DNA from: Eriocheir sinensis
Taxonomy: Eukaryota > Arthropoda > Malacostraca > Decapoda > Varunidae
Direction of reading: 5' to 3'
Length of the DNA: 64,000 bases
NCBI RefSeq assembly: GCF_024679095.1
Contig: NC_066516.1
Span: 19,300,544 to 19,364,543 of the forward strand
Below the pieces are notes generated by a model that saw nothing but the letters and a program-made list of their open reading frames with translations, had not been told where the DNA came from and made no database searches. This document shows, piece by piece, positions 1 to 9,629 of the stretch. A program made the position numbers and the translations under genes. Each line of letters opens with the position of its first letter. Position 1 is the stretch's first letter.

Positions 1-11
1 AGGGTCACCAC
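1..11 (-). CDS. Receptor guanylate cyclase, partial exon at window edge
   Basis: Read on the minus strand, a pyrimidine-rich tract ending in CAG (positions 12-30) is followed by bases 11 to 1, which encode V-V-T-L and run off the window. The preceding exon (1693-1816) ends in phase 0 after S-T-P-M-E, so splicing gives STPMEVVTL, the expected continuation of a class III guanylate cyclase catalytic domain. The exon is tiny only because the window ends here. The family normally continues with the loop and helix leading to the second metal-binding Asp and the substrate-binding residues, which are not visible. The frame match and good acceptor make this convincing despite its length. Confidence 0.82.
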
Positions 12-317
12 CTGAGGAGAGAGGAAGAGGAATATTTGGAAGGGCGTCACTACAATGTAAAGGTGGAAAATTGTTCTGAAAAATGGTTGGGTTAGTCCTC
101 CTTTTATCATTACTCACCAGTGGTGCTTCATCATGAAGGTAATGAGGAAATATAATCACCATGAACTGAAAGTATAATCGTAGATACCCGCCGCTGAGAT
201 AAAATACATTTATGGAGTTTTCAGTTTAACCAACAGTTCTATATTACGCTACTTTTTGAATTACGGTTACAACATAACTTTCAAATTATACGTGGATGCC
301 TTTTATTTAGTTTGACA

Positions 318-346
318 TTGTTTCTTTTCTTCCCTCTTCTCGCAAG
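318..346 (+). promoter_or_regulatory. Candidate 3' splice site just before the kinase ATG
   Basis: A long pyrimidine tract with only a few purines ends in CGCAAG, immediately before G-ATG at 347-350. This is a good match to a 3' splice acceptor and suggests that the ORF begins in a second exon, behind a 5'-UTR intron or a short upstream coding exon. No matching donor can be picked with confidence in the preceding 300 bases. It could also be chance in a T/C-rich 5' UTR. Confidence 0.45.
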
Positions 347-347
347 G

Positions 348-1514
348 ATGATCACCACCAACACAATACTGGTCTTGAGCTTGCTAGTGACGACGCTAAT
401 GGTGCTTTGGGGGACGGCCACGACCAAGCCACCCTCCACGCCCCCGCCTGCAGTACCCGGCGTGTGGGACTCGTGGTGGCCCTGGCTCGGCGTCCAGTTG
501 CTAAGCTCCTTAGTCTTTTTTGCAGCTTATGTAATGAAGACCAAGGGGTTGTGGGGCCAAGTGCAGCCCAAGCCAGGTCAGCCGGAAGCTCGTAAAGAGG
601 AGGAGGAAGAGGAGAGCGGAAAGGGTGACATGAGCAGGTCTCCTTCCTATCCCTTGAGGCTCACGATGGCGGAGATTCTCAACAACGTGAACGCGTACAA
701 GCAGAAGTTGAAGAGTATGGGGATTGCCATCATCGACCACGAGGTCCTGCAATACAGGGGCGACATCCTCGGGTTCGGGCGATACAGTCAGGTCTACGCC
801 ATCAAGAGGTCCTGGCCGGAACACCGCGTGAATGTTCCTCTCTGCGTCAAATGCATCACCAACAAGCGACCCTCGGCGATGATACAGACGTGCTTAGAGG
901 TACTGAATGTTGTCGAGCTCTCGGGCATCCCAGGGGTCCCGCGCGTCTTGGCAGTGTGCCTCACCCCTCCGCCGCTCATTGTGATGACCCAACACTCGAG
1001 AAAGACTCTGAACGTCCTGCTACTAGAATGTTCCGTCTCGGATATATTTCTCCTAGAGGCGTGTCACCAACTGTGCGTGACCCTCGACTTCATCCATCGC
1101 AGGAAGAGAATCCACAACGATGTGAAGGGAAACAACATCTGCGTCGACGTCAAAGCAAACAATCTTCCAAAAGTCACCTTGATAGATTACGGGCTCATGA
1201 CGAGGGAAGGCGAGATTTTGTTCGATGGGCCGACCAGTGAGATAGACCGAATAAAAAAGGAGGCGGAGCACAGAAGACAGTACCCTTGGTATGACTTAGA
1301 TCTGTACATGGGCGGCCCCGCCTCACCGCAGACAGACATTTATTCCGTGGCGATGTTGGTGCGGCAGGTCCTGCAGGTCATGTGGGAGCCACCGGCCGCC
1401 CTGCAAGCCTGTGTGAAGGAGGGGCTGGGGAAGGCGAGCCAGCGGCCGCCGCTCACTCGCTTCAAGGCGGTGTTGCGAGCCTCCATCACGGCCCTCAACG
1501 CCAAGCGCCAGTAA
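348..1514 (+). CDS. Membrane-anchored protein kinase-like protein, nested gene
   Basis: This unspliced ORF encodes 388 residues from the ATG at 348, chosen because it is the first ATG and has A at -3; the frame stays open to a TTG at 312. Residues 4-22 and 44-63 are hydrophobic, so either a signal peptide plus one membrane helix or a two-helix hairpin precedes the kinase. A Pro-rich link (about 24-40) separates them, and a Lys/Glu-rich stretch (about 80-95) follows. The kinase domain spans about 115-380: glycine loop G142-x-G144-xxxx-V149, ATP lysine K168, possible helix-C E184, catalytic loop HNDVKGNN (H256, D258, K260, N263), metal-binding D280 in DYG (a DFG variant) and the F-helix Asp at about D330. 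All residues needed for phosphotransfer are present, so it may be active. I cannot name a subfamily or substrate. The gene is more GC-rich than its flanks and lies antisense inside the guanylate cyclase intron. An intronless body suggests retrogene origin, which is unproven. Confidence 0.85.
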   Translation: MITTNTILVLSLLVTTLMVLWGTATTKPPSTPPPAVPGVWDSWWPWLGVQLLSSLVFFAAYVMKTKGLWGQVQPKPGQPEARKEEEEEESGKGDMSRSPSYPLRLTMAEILNNVNAYKQKLKSMGIAIIDHEVLQYRGDILGFGRYSQVYAIKRSWPEHRVNVPLCVKCITNKRPSAMIQTCLEVLNVVELSGIPGVPRVLAVCLTPPPLIVMTQHSRKTLNVLLLECSVSDIFLLEACHQLCVTLDFIHRRKRIHNDVKGNNICVDVKANNLPKVTLIDYGLMTREGEILFDGPTSEIDRIKKEAEHRRQYPWYDLDLYMGGPASPQTDIYSVAMLVRQVLQVMWEPPAALQACVKEGLGKASQRPPLTRFKAVLRASITALNAKRQ

Positions 1515-1516
1515 GG
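1511..1516 (+). promoter_or_regulatory. Possible 5' splice donor overlapping the kinase stop codon
   Basis: The stop TAA (1512-1514) lies inside GTAAGG, which matches a donor core, although the preceding base is A rather than G. If used, splicing would remove the stop and extend the protein. The kinase domain already looks complete, so I favour termination at 1514. Confidence 0.2.
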
Positions 1517-1647
1517 TGCGTTGTGATACATTACATATTTCTAATATTTTTTGTCCTTGTGCTGAAGTACGATCAAATTTCAAATGCGCACACCTCGATG
1601 ATTTACGTGCTTTATATTTAGCTTAGTTCCTGTGCTAGATTATAAAA

Positions 1648-1653
1648 AATAAA
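1648..1653 (+). terminator. AATAAA polyadenylation signal of the kinase gene
   Basis: A perfect AATAAA lies about 134 bp after the kinase stop codon, in an A/T-rich stretch. The plus-strand transcript could therefore end before reaching the antisense guanylate cyclase exon at 1693. The hexamer can also occur by chance. Confidence 0.5.
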
Positions 1654-1692
1654 AAATGTTTACCACTTCGATCAGATGATTGAGTGACTTAC

Positions 1693-1816
1693 CTCCATCG
1701 GCGTCGACTGGGCGGAGAGCGCCGTGAACCCGACAATATCGCTGAAGTAGATGGTGACACAGTCGAAGGTCTCGGCCACCATACCCTTGCCTTGGATCAG
1801 CTGGCTGGCCACCGAC
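1693..1816 (-). CDS. Receptor guanylate cyclase exon: start of catalytic domain
   Basis: This 124-bp exon has acceptor CAG (1817-1819) and donor GTAAGT (1687-1692). Its first base completes an Arg codon from the previous exon; 41 codons follow and it ends in phase 0. It opens with SVASQL, continues through [15 protein letters not shown] and ends with STPME. This is the signature opening strand of class III nucleotide cyclases. The Asp in FSDIVGF is the first metal-binding residue, and the [15 protein letters not shown] wording is typical of animal receptor-type guanylate cyclases, which convert GTP to cGMP on the cytosolic side of the plasma membrane. It lies between the dimerisation-helix exon and the exon at the window edge. 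Confidence 0.95.
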
Positions 1817-2166
1817 CTGCATGGTGCACAGACATTCAATGCTTCCGCTCACTTTTGTAACTCTTGTGTCTCGTGAACGTTAAGCAGCAAGCGTCCAGGG
1901 ATAGAGAAGACTGGGAATGTATCCATGAAAGTAAATAGAACAATATTGTTTGTATAATTCGTTGGTTGTAAACGTCTCGGGGGGCTAAGTGTTGATTCAT
2001 TGCATCATTGACTTATAAATGTAAACATGAAGGCTCACATGTTAAGAAATGAGGTTAAACAGACATAAAAAGAAGTAACACAAGAAACGGTGCATGAGAC
2101 TTGCAAGAAAAGTGAGAGAGACGACGGGGCTGAGCAAAAGGAGAACACACACACACACACACATAC
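1817..2166 (-). other. Guanylate cyclase intron with a (CA)10 microsatellite
   Basis: This 350-bp phase-2 intron has donor GTATGT and acceptor CAG. It contains (AC)10 at 2144-2163, two bases from the donor, so repeat length could affect splicing. Nothing else is recognised. Confidence 0.8.
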
Positions 2167-2316
2167 CTGGGCAGCAGCTGATACAATAATTCCTCGCAGC
2201 GACGTTTCTCCTCGAGGTAGTCTGCCGTCCGCTCCTGCACCAGCGCCTCCAGGTTGTTGGCGTACTGCTCCATGCGGGAGAGGAGGTTGTCCAGGATGTT
2301 GCCCGACTCGTTGTCC
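2167..2316 (-). CDS. Receptor guanylate cyclase exon: linker and dimerisation helix
   Basis: This 150-bp exon has acceptor CAG (2317-2319) and donor GTATGT (2161-2166). The first base completes a Lys codon and the last two begin the Arg codon completed at 1816. It reads [18 protein letters not shown], then a heptad-like helix ([18 protein letters not shown]) and ends [10 protein letters not shown]. This is the coiled-coil signalling helix of animal membrane guanylate cyclases; the family ends this helix with LLYQxLP just before the catalytic domain. It transmits receptor and kinase-homology-domain rearrangement to the dimeric cyclase. The wording resembles arthropod Gyc/NPR-type receptors more than soluble cyclases, but the exact subfamily cannot be set from three short exons. 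Confidence 0.94.
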
Positions 2317-2598
2317 CTGTGGTGATGGGAGGGAGGGAACGGGGAATGGGGCGTTAGGCGTCTTTCTGTTTGATTTTTTCCTCTGTTTCTGTGTTTGTCT
2401 TTGTGATTCTCTGTCGCCGTCTGTCTGGTGTTTCTCTGTGTCTGTTCCTGTTTGTCTATGAGTTAGTGTTTGTAGCCGTCTCTGTCTATCTGTCTCCCTG
2501 TAATTGTGTCGTCTGATTTTCTTCACACACGCACACATACACACGTACCCCCCTCCCCCCCACACATACCCCTCCTTACCCCCCACCCACAGTCTTAC
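2317..2598 (-). other. Guanylate cyclase intron
   Basis: This 282-bp phase-2 intron has donor GTAAGA and acceptor CAG. The minus strand carries runs of short AG/CA-rich words. No gene or element is seen in it. Confidence 0.8.
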
Positions 2599-2767
2599 TT
2601 ATTGAGTCGCCGAATGATGGTCTTGAGCTGCTGGAAGTCGGGCCGCTCCATGTGCTCCTCGGCCCAGCACTTCTTCATCATCTGCATCACCTCCTCCTCC
2701 GCCACCTCGTCCTCCGTGCTGGGCCGGAACGGGGGGGTGCCGCCGTTCTTCACGTTCTCCACGATCT
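2599..2767 (-). CDS. Receptor guanylate cyclase exon: end of kinase-homology domain
   Basis: This 169-bp exon has acceptor CAG (2768-2770) and donor GTAAGA (2593-2598). Its first two bases complete a Glu codon, and its last two begin the Lys completed in the next exon. It encodes EIVENVKNGG, a segment PPFRPS, then MQMMKKCWAEE and ERPDFQQLKTIIRRLN. CW followed by RPDF is subdomain XI of a protein-kinase fold, and the leading EIVENVKNG fits the end of the kinase-homology domain. In this family that domain is a pseudokinase binding ATP and regulating the cyclase. The exon carrying its catalytic-loop region must lie further right; I did not find it before 64 kb. Confidence 0.93.
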
Positions 2768-3690
2768 CTGTAGGAATAAACGGGAAACGTGAGATGGGGA
2801 AGGAGGAGACAAGCGAGGAAAGAAAGCAGAGGATGTTTATTTTTTAATTTTTTTACAGCAGGAGACAGTGCAAGGGCGTAAAAAAAAAGAAGACAATAAT
2901 GAAAAAAAAAGCTCGCTACTTACTGCTCCTAAATAAAGTAGAGTGGCCAAATGTGGATAATGTAGAGTGGCCAAAAGTGGATAATGTTGTTGTTATTTCC
3001 TAATCAGTGCTATACATTTTTAGTTTGTTTGAAGGTGTATGCTTAGCCTGGACACATCAGCGTTTTTATATGTTTTGAATGTTTCGTTTCTAACATCGCC
3101 ATCTTTTCAGTGAACATATTTATCATTATCATCAGCTTGGTGTGTTTACCTCATCGTTTTCATCAGTACACATTATCAAGTTCTAGTGTCCAAATGCATG
3201 CGCGAAATATGAAATGGGAGTGACACATCCACTTTTTCATCCCTTTTCAGAGGATTCATTAAATTAAAATTACGTGGAATAGATGTAACATGTCTTTTCA
3301 TGGTAAACTGGGGAGTGTTACAACGTTTTCGGTCCGTCATTATTGCAAATTTCTACTGGTCAGTCCATCCCTGTAGCTATGTACGTCTACCTGTCTGCTA
3401 ATTTGTCTTTCTATGTGCATACATATCTATACCCTTATCTACTCAATATGCCAATCAATGTATCTATTTACAATTTATCTATCTATCCATTTATCTATTA
3501 ATCTATCTATATTTCATTCGATCTGGCTATCTACTTTATTTATATATTTACGTATCAATAATAATGAAAATCCCGTCATCAAATATTAGGTCTAATTTTC
3601 TTATTTTTACTGGTATACGCAAGCATTCCTGTTTAAAAGATCGCCAGGGTAGTTTTTGCTGTACATATTTTTTTGTAGCTAAGGGAGGGT
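2768..3690. other. Non-coding DNA upstream of the cyclase exon
   Basis: This is the start of the phase-1 intron upstream of exon 2599-2767. It holds one short interspersed repeat (2848-2986) and, at about 3400-3560, scattered TCTA/ATCT words typical of a decayed tetranucleotide repeat. No other exon is seen. Confidence 0.6.
2848..2986 (+). repeat. Short A/T-rich interspersed repeat (family S), copy 1
   Basis: The order of blocks is a T run with ACAGCA, a GGAGACAG block, CAAGGGCG, an A-rich stretch, a CTCGCTACTTACTGCTCCT block, then GAGTGGCCA. The same order recurs at about 11 other places in the window. The 3' end carries a direct duplication of about 22 bp ending in TGGATAATG. Confidence 0.75.
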
Positions 3691-3692
3691 GT

Positions 3693-4205
3693 GGCAGCAG
3701 GTTTCGGAAGGGTCTACAGTCTGGGGGTAATGGGATTGTGGACTGTGGGTTGAGGGGCTGGGCGGCTGAGGGCTGATAAGTGACGGGCTGGTGGGGGATT
3801 GGTATGTTGTGGGTTGGTAGGAGTTGGTGGGTTGAGGATTGTAAGTTTGGGGTTGAGGGCTGGTGGGTCGGAGGCTTGAGTTGGTAGGTGAAAGGCTGCG
3901 AGTAGATGTGAGGATGTGGGGTTGCTGGGTTGAGGGGTTGGGAGGTCAAGGACTGGCAATATGGTGTGGGTTGGTAGGAGTTGGTGGGTTGAGAGTTGGT
4001 GGGTTGGCGGGGGTGAGGGTTGAGGAGTGTGGGTTTGGATTTAAGGTGGATGGGTTAGGCCGTTAGAAGCTTCAGTTGGTAAGGGAGGTTGCGAATAGAT
4101 GGGGGATAAGGGGTTGCTGTATCTGGGTTGCTGTGTTGGGGTTTCCTTGGTTGATGGCCGGTGAGTTATGGGTTGCTGGGTTGCTGGTCCGTGGGTCGGG
4201 GGTCA
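3693..4205 (+). repeat. Imperfect GGTTG/GGTGG minisatellite
   Basis: About 510 bp of G/T-rich DNA is made of irregular copies of words such as GGGTTGGT and GTTGAGG, with higher-order copies of about 150 bp (for example the stretch starting near 3800 recurs near 3970). G-run density is high, so G-quadruplex formation is plausible. It is open in several frames but has no protein signature. Confidence 0.75.
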
Positions 4206-4839
4206 AGATGTATATGTGAGATGATGCTAGCCCCTCCCCTCCCTCCCCCTCTCTGTCTTCCACTCAGTGACGAAGCATTCCCTCTACCTTCCCGCCCCCC
4301 CCCTTCCGACCCCCTTCCCCCTCTCCCCTCGTTCTCCCCCCCTTCTCCCCAACAATCCCTGAAATGGTTGCTCGAGTTTTCCGGTAATGGATATTGGCCT
4401 GGAGATTCTGTATCGCGAGTTATGAAGCTCCAAAATTACACTCCAATCCATATTTTTGCCTTTTTTCCCTTCTCTCTCTCTTCGTCCTTTTCATCTCTTG
4501 ATATACGATACTTCATTCAAATACGCATAGCTCTACCTGCAATCATCGTACTGAGCATTACCATTACACAAGCTATGAATAAAATGACACACACATTTTT
4601 CTTTCAGCATATCAACACATTTCCATATTCAGGCAGCAGCACTTCCGCCTTCACGGGCTCTACACACGCCACACAATCTCAGAAGCTCCATATTCTGTCG
4701 AGACATTCGCTAGACGCATTTTTGAGGGAGGTGAGGGGAGGGAGGGGAGACTTCTGTATTGCGCTAACCTCGAGGCATCCCGTCAGTCAGTCAATATCTT
4801 GGAAGAGTCACCCAGTCATCCGTTAAGGGCGCGTCAAGG

Positions 4840-5235
4840 AGACATAGAAGTAGGAGAGGGAGGCAATGGGTAGGAGAGAAGGCAGTAGGTAGAAGGGAGG
4901 AAAAAGGAAGAGAGAACGAGGAAGCGACAGGAGGATGGAGGTAATAAGCAGGAGAAGAAAGGAATCTGGATATGGAAGGAATGATCAGGAAGAAGGAAAT
5001 AAACGAAGCAGGAGACAGGAGGAGGCTGGGGAGATTGAAGGAGAGGTAGGCGAAAGAGGATGAAGAAAGGAAGTAATAGGCAGGAGGAGGCAGAGGAGGC
5101 AGGAGAAGGAGACAAGACGGAGGAGACAGGAGGAGGCAGAGGAGGCAGGAGAAGGAGACAAGACGGAGGAGGCAGGAGGAGGCAGAGGAGGCAGGAGAAG
5201 GAGACAAGACGGAGGAGGCAGGAGGAGGCAAGAGG
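4840..5235 (+). repeat. Purine-rich tract with a 46-bp tandem repeat
   Basis: The plus strand is almost all A and G. Within about 5080-5230 a 46-bp unit is repeated three times: the word GACAAGACGG recurs at 5111, 5157 and 5203. The Ser/Leu-rich open frames on the minus strand are a consequence of the composition. Confidence 0.8.
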
Positions 5236-5325
5236 TTGATAATGATTTTTTTTTCCGATCCACAGACTCCTTGAGGAATGGGTAGCCTGCCACACACCAC
5301 TCCACGTCAACTGATTACCTTCGAT

Positions 5326-5328
<3 letters not shown>

Positions 5329-5386
<58 letters not shown>
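5329..5386 (+). repeat. (GT)29 microsatellite
   Basis: An uninterrupted GT dinucleotide run. Confidence 0.97.
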
Positions 5387-5387
<1 letters not shown>

Positions 5388-6170
5388 CTTATTTTACCTA
5401 TCTCACCAGTATCTTTTTTACCTATGTTTTGGTTCATCCTCACTAACAGCACCAGCACCATTAACTCCACCATCACCACCTGCACTACTCCCTCTATACG
5501 TATACCCTTGACGGTGAAGAAAACGCGAAGATTTAGAGGGTCACTACATACAGCCGCTACACCCTCATCGCTACCACGACAACACACATTCGTATACAAT
5601 TCTCCTTCCTTCTCTCACTCACTACAACCATACTACGTCCACCCATCCAACACATCCACACGCCCTTCATTTATCCATCTACCCGTCCACACCACAGAAC
5701 CCAAACATCACGAACCGTATTGGCAAATCAACCGAAGAGTAAACATCATCTTCAAGAATAGCCATCAAGGGATCGAGTCCGTAATATCCTTTGTCAAGTC
5801 GAGTCGAATTCCGCAGTTAAGAAAGTCAGACGATTTTCACTTGTTCAGATTCCTCGTTTTGACTCTTATGGTAAAATCGAGTCGCTTGGAGAAGCAGGCC
5901 TTCCTTCTTTCCTTGGGATTAGCTTGTGGGGCTTCGAATCACGTATGGCAGCGCGGAGCAAGGAATTGAGGATTTAACTTTTGGGGGGAATTTAGGAGAG
6001 ACGGCTAACAGACAGGCAAGGACTCCGTCTCTTCAAATAGGAAATGGTGAGTCTTTCAGGCGTCACCCATGCACGTATTTTCAGAGGTTGTCGTGTACGT
6101 TTTCATGCTGTCACTTCATCTATAAGTTTTCTATTACCGCATCAAAATTACATGCACGTTGAAATGATAA
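5387..6170. other. Unassigned non-repetitive DNA
   Basis: A mixed-composition stretch with a plus-strand open frame across 5331-5969 that begins inside the GT repeat. It has no recognisable domain or convincing splice pair. I see no gene. Confidence 0.5.
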
Positions 6171-6177
6171 CCTTACA

Positions 6178-6450
6178 ATTATATGAGGCGTCCAGAGGAG
6201 AAAAGATGTAAGAGACAAAGCCATTTTTTTTCTAGTTTGCACTGGGAAAGGCAGACTTCACATCCCAGGAAGAACAAGAAACAAGCCGCAAGGGAAAAGT
6301 GGCCTTGAGTTTGGTGTACTGAGGGTCGCTTTTCCATTGCAACTTTTACCTTGTTCTTCCTGGGTTGTGTAGCCGGCCTTTCCCAGGGTATGCTAGAAAG
6401 AAAGGCTCTGTCCCTAACGCCCCCTTCTCCCCCGGACCTCTCGTATGTGA
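6178..6450. repeat. Imperfect foldback element (long hairpin)
   Basis: The left arm (about 6178-6309) is the inverted copy of the right arm (about 6324-6450) with a loop of roughly 15 bases. Clear paired blocks: CCAGGAAGAACAAG (6263-6276) with CTTGTTCTTCCTGG (6350-6363), and CTGGGAAAGG with CCTTTCCCAG. Arms look about 80% matched. A foldback MITE is most likely; a hairpin RNA source is an alternative. Confidence 0.75.
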
Positions 6451-6557
6451 TAAAGAAGTTTTCCAAGATGATCAAGATGGTAACGGAACCTGATATTGGG
6501 TTGCTATGGAGGAGTTTTCTACCTGTTCAAAGCTAGATTGTGCTCTCAGGTGATTAT

Positions 6558-6648
6558 TTTTTTTACGGCAAAGAAGGCAACTCAGGGGTAAAAACAAATA
6601 AACACAAAAAAGCCCGCTGATAAATAAAAACGAAAGAGCCCGCTACAT
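6558..6648 (+). repeat. Family S interspersed repeat, copy 2
   Basis: T run with ACGGCAAAG, CAACTCAGGGG, an A-rich stretch and AAAAAAGCCCGCT, followed by a second partial AGCCCGCTAC block. It is truncated before the GGCCGAAAGAGAGG part. Confidence 0.65.
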
Positions 6649-6654
6649 CATCAT

Positions 6655-6800
6655 TGCTACTACATCCCTATCTCTTCCACCTTCCACCATTATCACCATC
6701 ATCACCATCACGACGACCGCTACCAACGCCATATCTTTTACCATCATCATCACCATCATCATCCTTACCACCATCACCACCATCACCACCTTCACCTCCA
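6655..6800 (+). repeat. Imperfect (CAT/CAC) trinucleotide tract
   Basis: Mixed ATC/ACC triplets with frequent variants, typical of an old trinucleotide repeat. Confidence 0.7.
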
Positions 6801-7084
6801 CATATCACTCTGGAGATGACGCCACACACTGCCCTTCTCACTTCCCTCTTACGCCCCCCATCTACATCTTCAACACCTCCATTGGTAATACCTCCTCCTC
6901 CTCCCCCTTCCCCTCTCTCCCCCGCACACAATCAGTATCCCTTTACACACTCTCTCAGCACCGTCTTAACACGGAAATAAACTGGAAGATTTACATAATA
7001 TAATTTGCTGAAAGTGTTCGCGGGAAGAAAATGTAAAGGATGGTAACGAAAATGAGACTCCTAGAACTGCTCCTTTTGTCACTA

Positions 7085-7144
7085 CTACAACAACAACAAC
7101 AAAAAAACAACAACAACTACTACTACTACTGCAACTACTGCTCA

Positions 7145-7198
<54 letters not shown>

Positions 7199-7209
7199 AA
7201 CTACTACTA
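7085..7209 (+). repeat. (CAA)n followed by (TAC)n trinucleotide repeat
   Basis: CAA triplets at about 7085-7116 pass into TAC triplets, nearly perfect over 7145-7198. The Tyr-rich open frame across it is a repeat artefact. Confidence 0.93.
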
Positions 7210-7418
7210 TAAACAAGAATATATATCGTTTACTGTTTTTTTGTTACACTTCCGGATGTGTTTCAATGTTGGCCTTCACATTAAATTCGCGGCAACATGA
7301 TTAAACGTGATTCGTGCTATATCGTATTCCTGTTGGGCATCACAGACGAAAGAAAAAAGCGCGCTTCACCTAAATGGTCGTAATGGGCTTCCAATTATTC
7401 ATTTTTTTGTTTACTCTG

Positions 7419-7559
<141 letters not shown>

Positions 7560-7972
7560 TACATACTCAATATATCTATTTATCTATCTCTTTCTGTCTA
7601 TCTACCAATGTTACGTAAGTACTATCTACCAAGCAATTTATCTACGCATTTATCTATCTTCATAATTATACAGAGGCTGATGGCTTCATTTAGGATTATA
7701 GGTGGATATGAAGGTCGGTACGGAGGTAGGGAGATAGGCAGGTCGATAGGCAGGTAGGAAAACAGGTAAGTAGGTAGGTAGACTATTATTACTAAAGTTT
7801 CCATACTCCTTTTACAAAACTTCCGAAAATAACATTAAAGAAAAAAAAGTGATGAAGGCTTTTCGTTCCAACTTTCCATTAGGGGACGCTGGCGTGGCGA
7901 TGCTGGCTACCTGTCCTCATAAATAAGAGTGGAACAGGAGCATGGAGACGGTGGCAGGGCGTGGCTGTTAGA

Positions 7973-8130
7973 GAAGAGGAGGAGGAGGAGGAGGAGGAGG
8001 AGGAGGAAGAGGCACGCAACAGTTAACAAACTTGATAAATGCTCGTAATGATGATAGGATAGAAGACCTGAAACTGCAGTGGAGATGAAAGGAAGAGGAG
8101 GAAGAGGAGGAAGTGGAGGAGGTGGAGGGA
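7973..8130 (+). repeat. (GGA)n and impure GGA/GAA tract
   Basis: Pure GGA triplets at about 7977-8006 and a second impure block at about 8086-8130. Confidence 0.85.
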
Positions 8131-8139
8131 GGTCGAGGA

Positions 8140-8775
8140 GGCACAGCGTTTCATCGTAACAGGCAATAAAGTGATGTCTATGAGGATGACCCGCAACACA
8201 ATATAGGATCCTCTTGGTGCTGCGTTTGACGGGGAGGCGGAGCGAGCGAGCGAGCATGGGAGAAGAGAGCAAGAGGAAGCGCGCAATAATAAGGTGAACG
8301 CGTCTGCCTTTGAAGCGACTGCAGGTGAAAATAAGTGACTCTGCGGCGGCTCAGGTTTAGTTAATAACAGGTGTGTTAATGTTAATTCTTGTGACGTTGC
8401 AGCCGCGTGTCAGAAGAAAGAAAACGTGTCAGCTGGACATGTTTCAGAATTAATGAGCGTAATTTATGTATAATCGTGCACGCAGAGGCTTTTTGAAGAG
8501 CTAATTGCTACGATTCTTACTTCGAAATGCGTATGAGATAAAAGAGAGATAATATAAAAGTTAAATAAAAGGAAATGAAAAACTTAAGTCACATTTAGAG
8601 CTTAATCAAGAAGAAAAGGCGTATTGGGAAGAATTAGTCCATTTTCTGCTCCATCTTTAATCAGGGCTTACTTTTTCCTTTTAATTAGTGATAATGAGGA
8701 ACACAGCTTTGGCTCATCAGGCAGTTTGAGAAATGGGTCGACTGCTAATTAAAGTTTTTTTCTTAGAGTACTGAT
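8140..8775. other. Unassigned non-repetitive DNA
   Basis: Mixed and then AT-rich sequence. Nothing recognised on either strand. Confidence 0.5.
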
Positions 8776-8779
8776 AATA

Positions 8780-9350
<571 letters not shown>

Positions 9351-9511
9351 TCTCACCTTATCAGCTTAGTAATATGTGCTCACCATTCTACATAGAGTCC
9401 TTTTGACATCAGGGAAAACTCACGGGAAAGAGAGAAAAATACAATCCTACTTAATCCCCTGAAAGCAAAAGGGCGGCGAAGTGATGGAAATTAAATACCT
9501 TTCTCTCCTTT

Positions 9512-9590
9512 TTCTACAGTAAATAAGGCAGCTCAAGGGAAAAATAAAGAATAAACAAAAAAGATCGGTGACCCCTTTCTGCTCTACTTT
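9512..9590 (+). repeat. Family S interspersed repeat, copy 3 (partial)
   Basis: TTTCTACAGTAAATAAGGCAGCTCAAGGG-like head (first part TACAGTAAATAAGGCAGC), an A-rich stretch and a degraded CGGTGACCC block. Confidence 0.55.
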
Positions 9591-9629
9591 TACCATTTTC
9601 CATTTCAGTTTCCACTATGTCTTTTTTAC

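Larger units (their letters stand above)
12..1692 (-). other. Guanylate cyclase intron hosting a nested gene
   Basis: This phase-0 intron of 1,681 bp has donor GTAAGT (minus strand, 1687-1692) and acceptor CAG (12-14). It contains the complete opposite-strand kinase-like ORF at 348-1514. Outside that ORF, the 12-310 and 1520-1686 parts are AT-rich, unique-looking and without recognisable elements. Confidence 0.85.

Noticed and set aside
407..1583. Shadow frames on both strands of the kinase ORF (for example 851-1240 plus, 510-824 minus)
   Set aside because: They overlap the kinase frame, which alone carries ordered catalytic motifs; GC-rich coding DNA often has open shadow frames.
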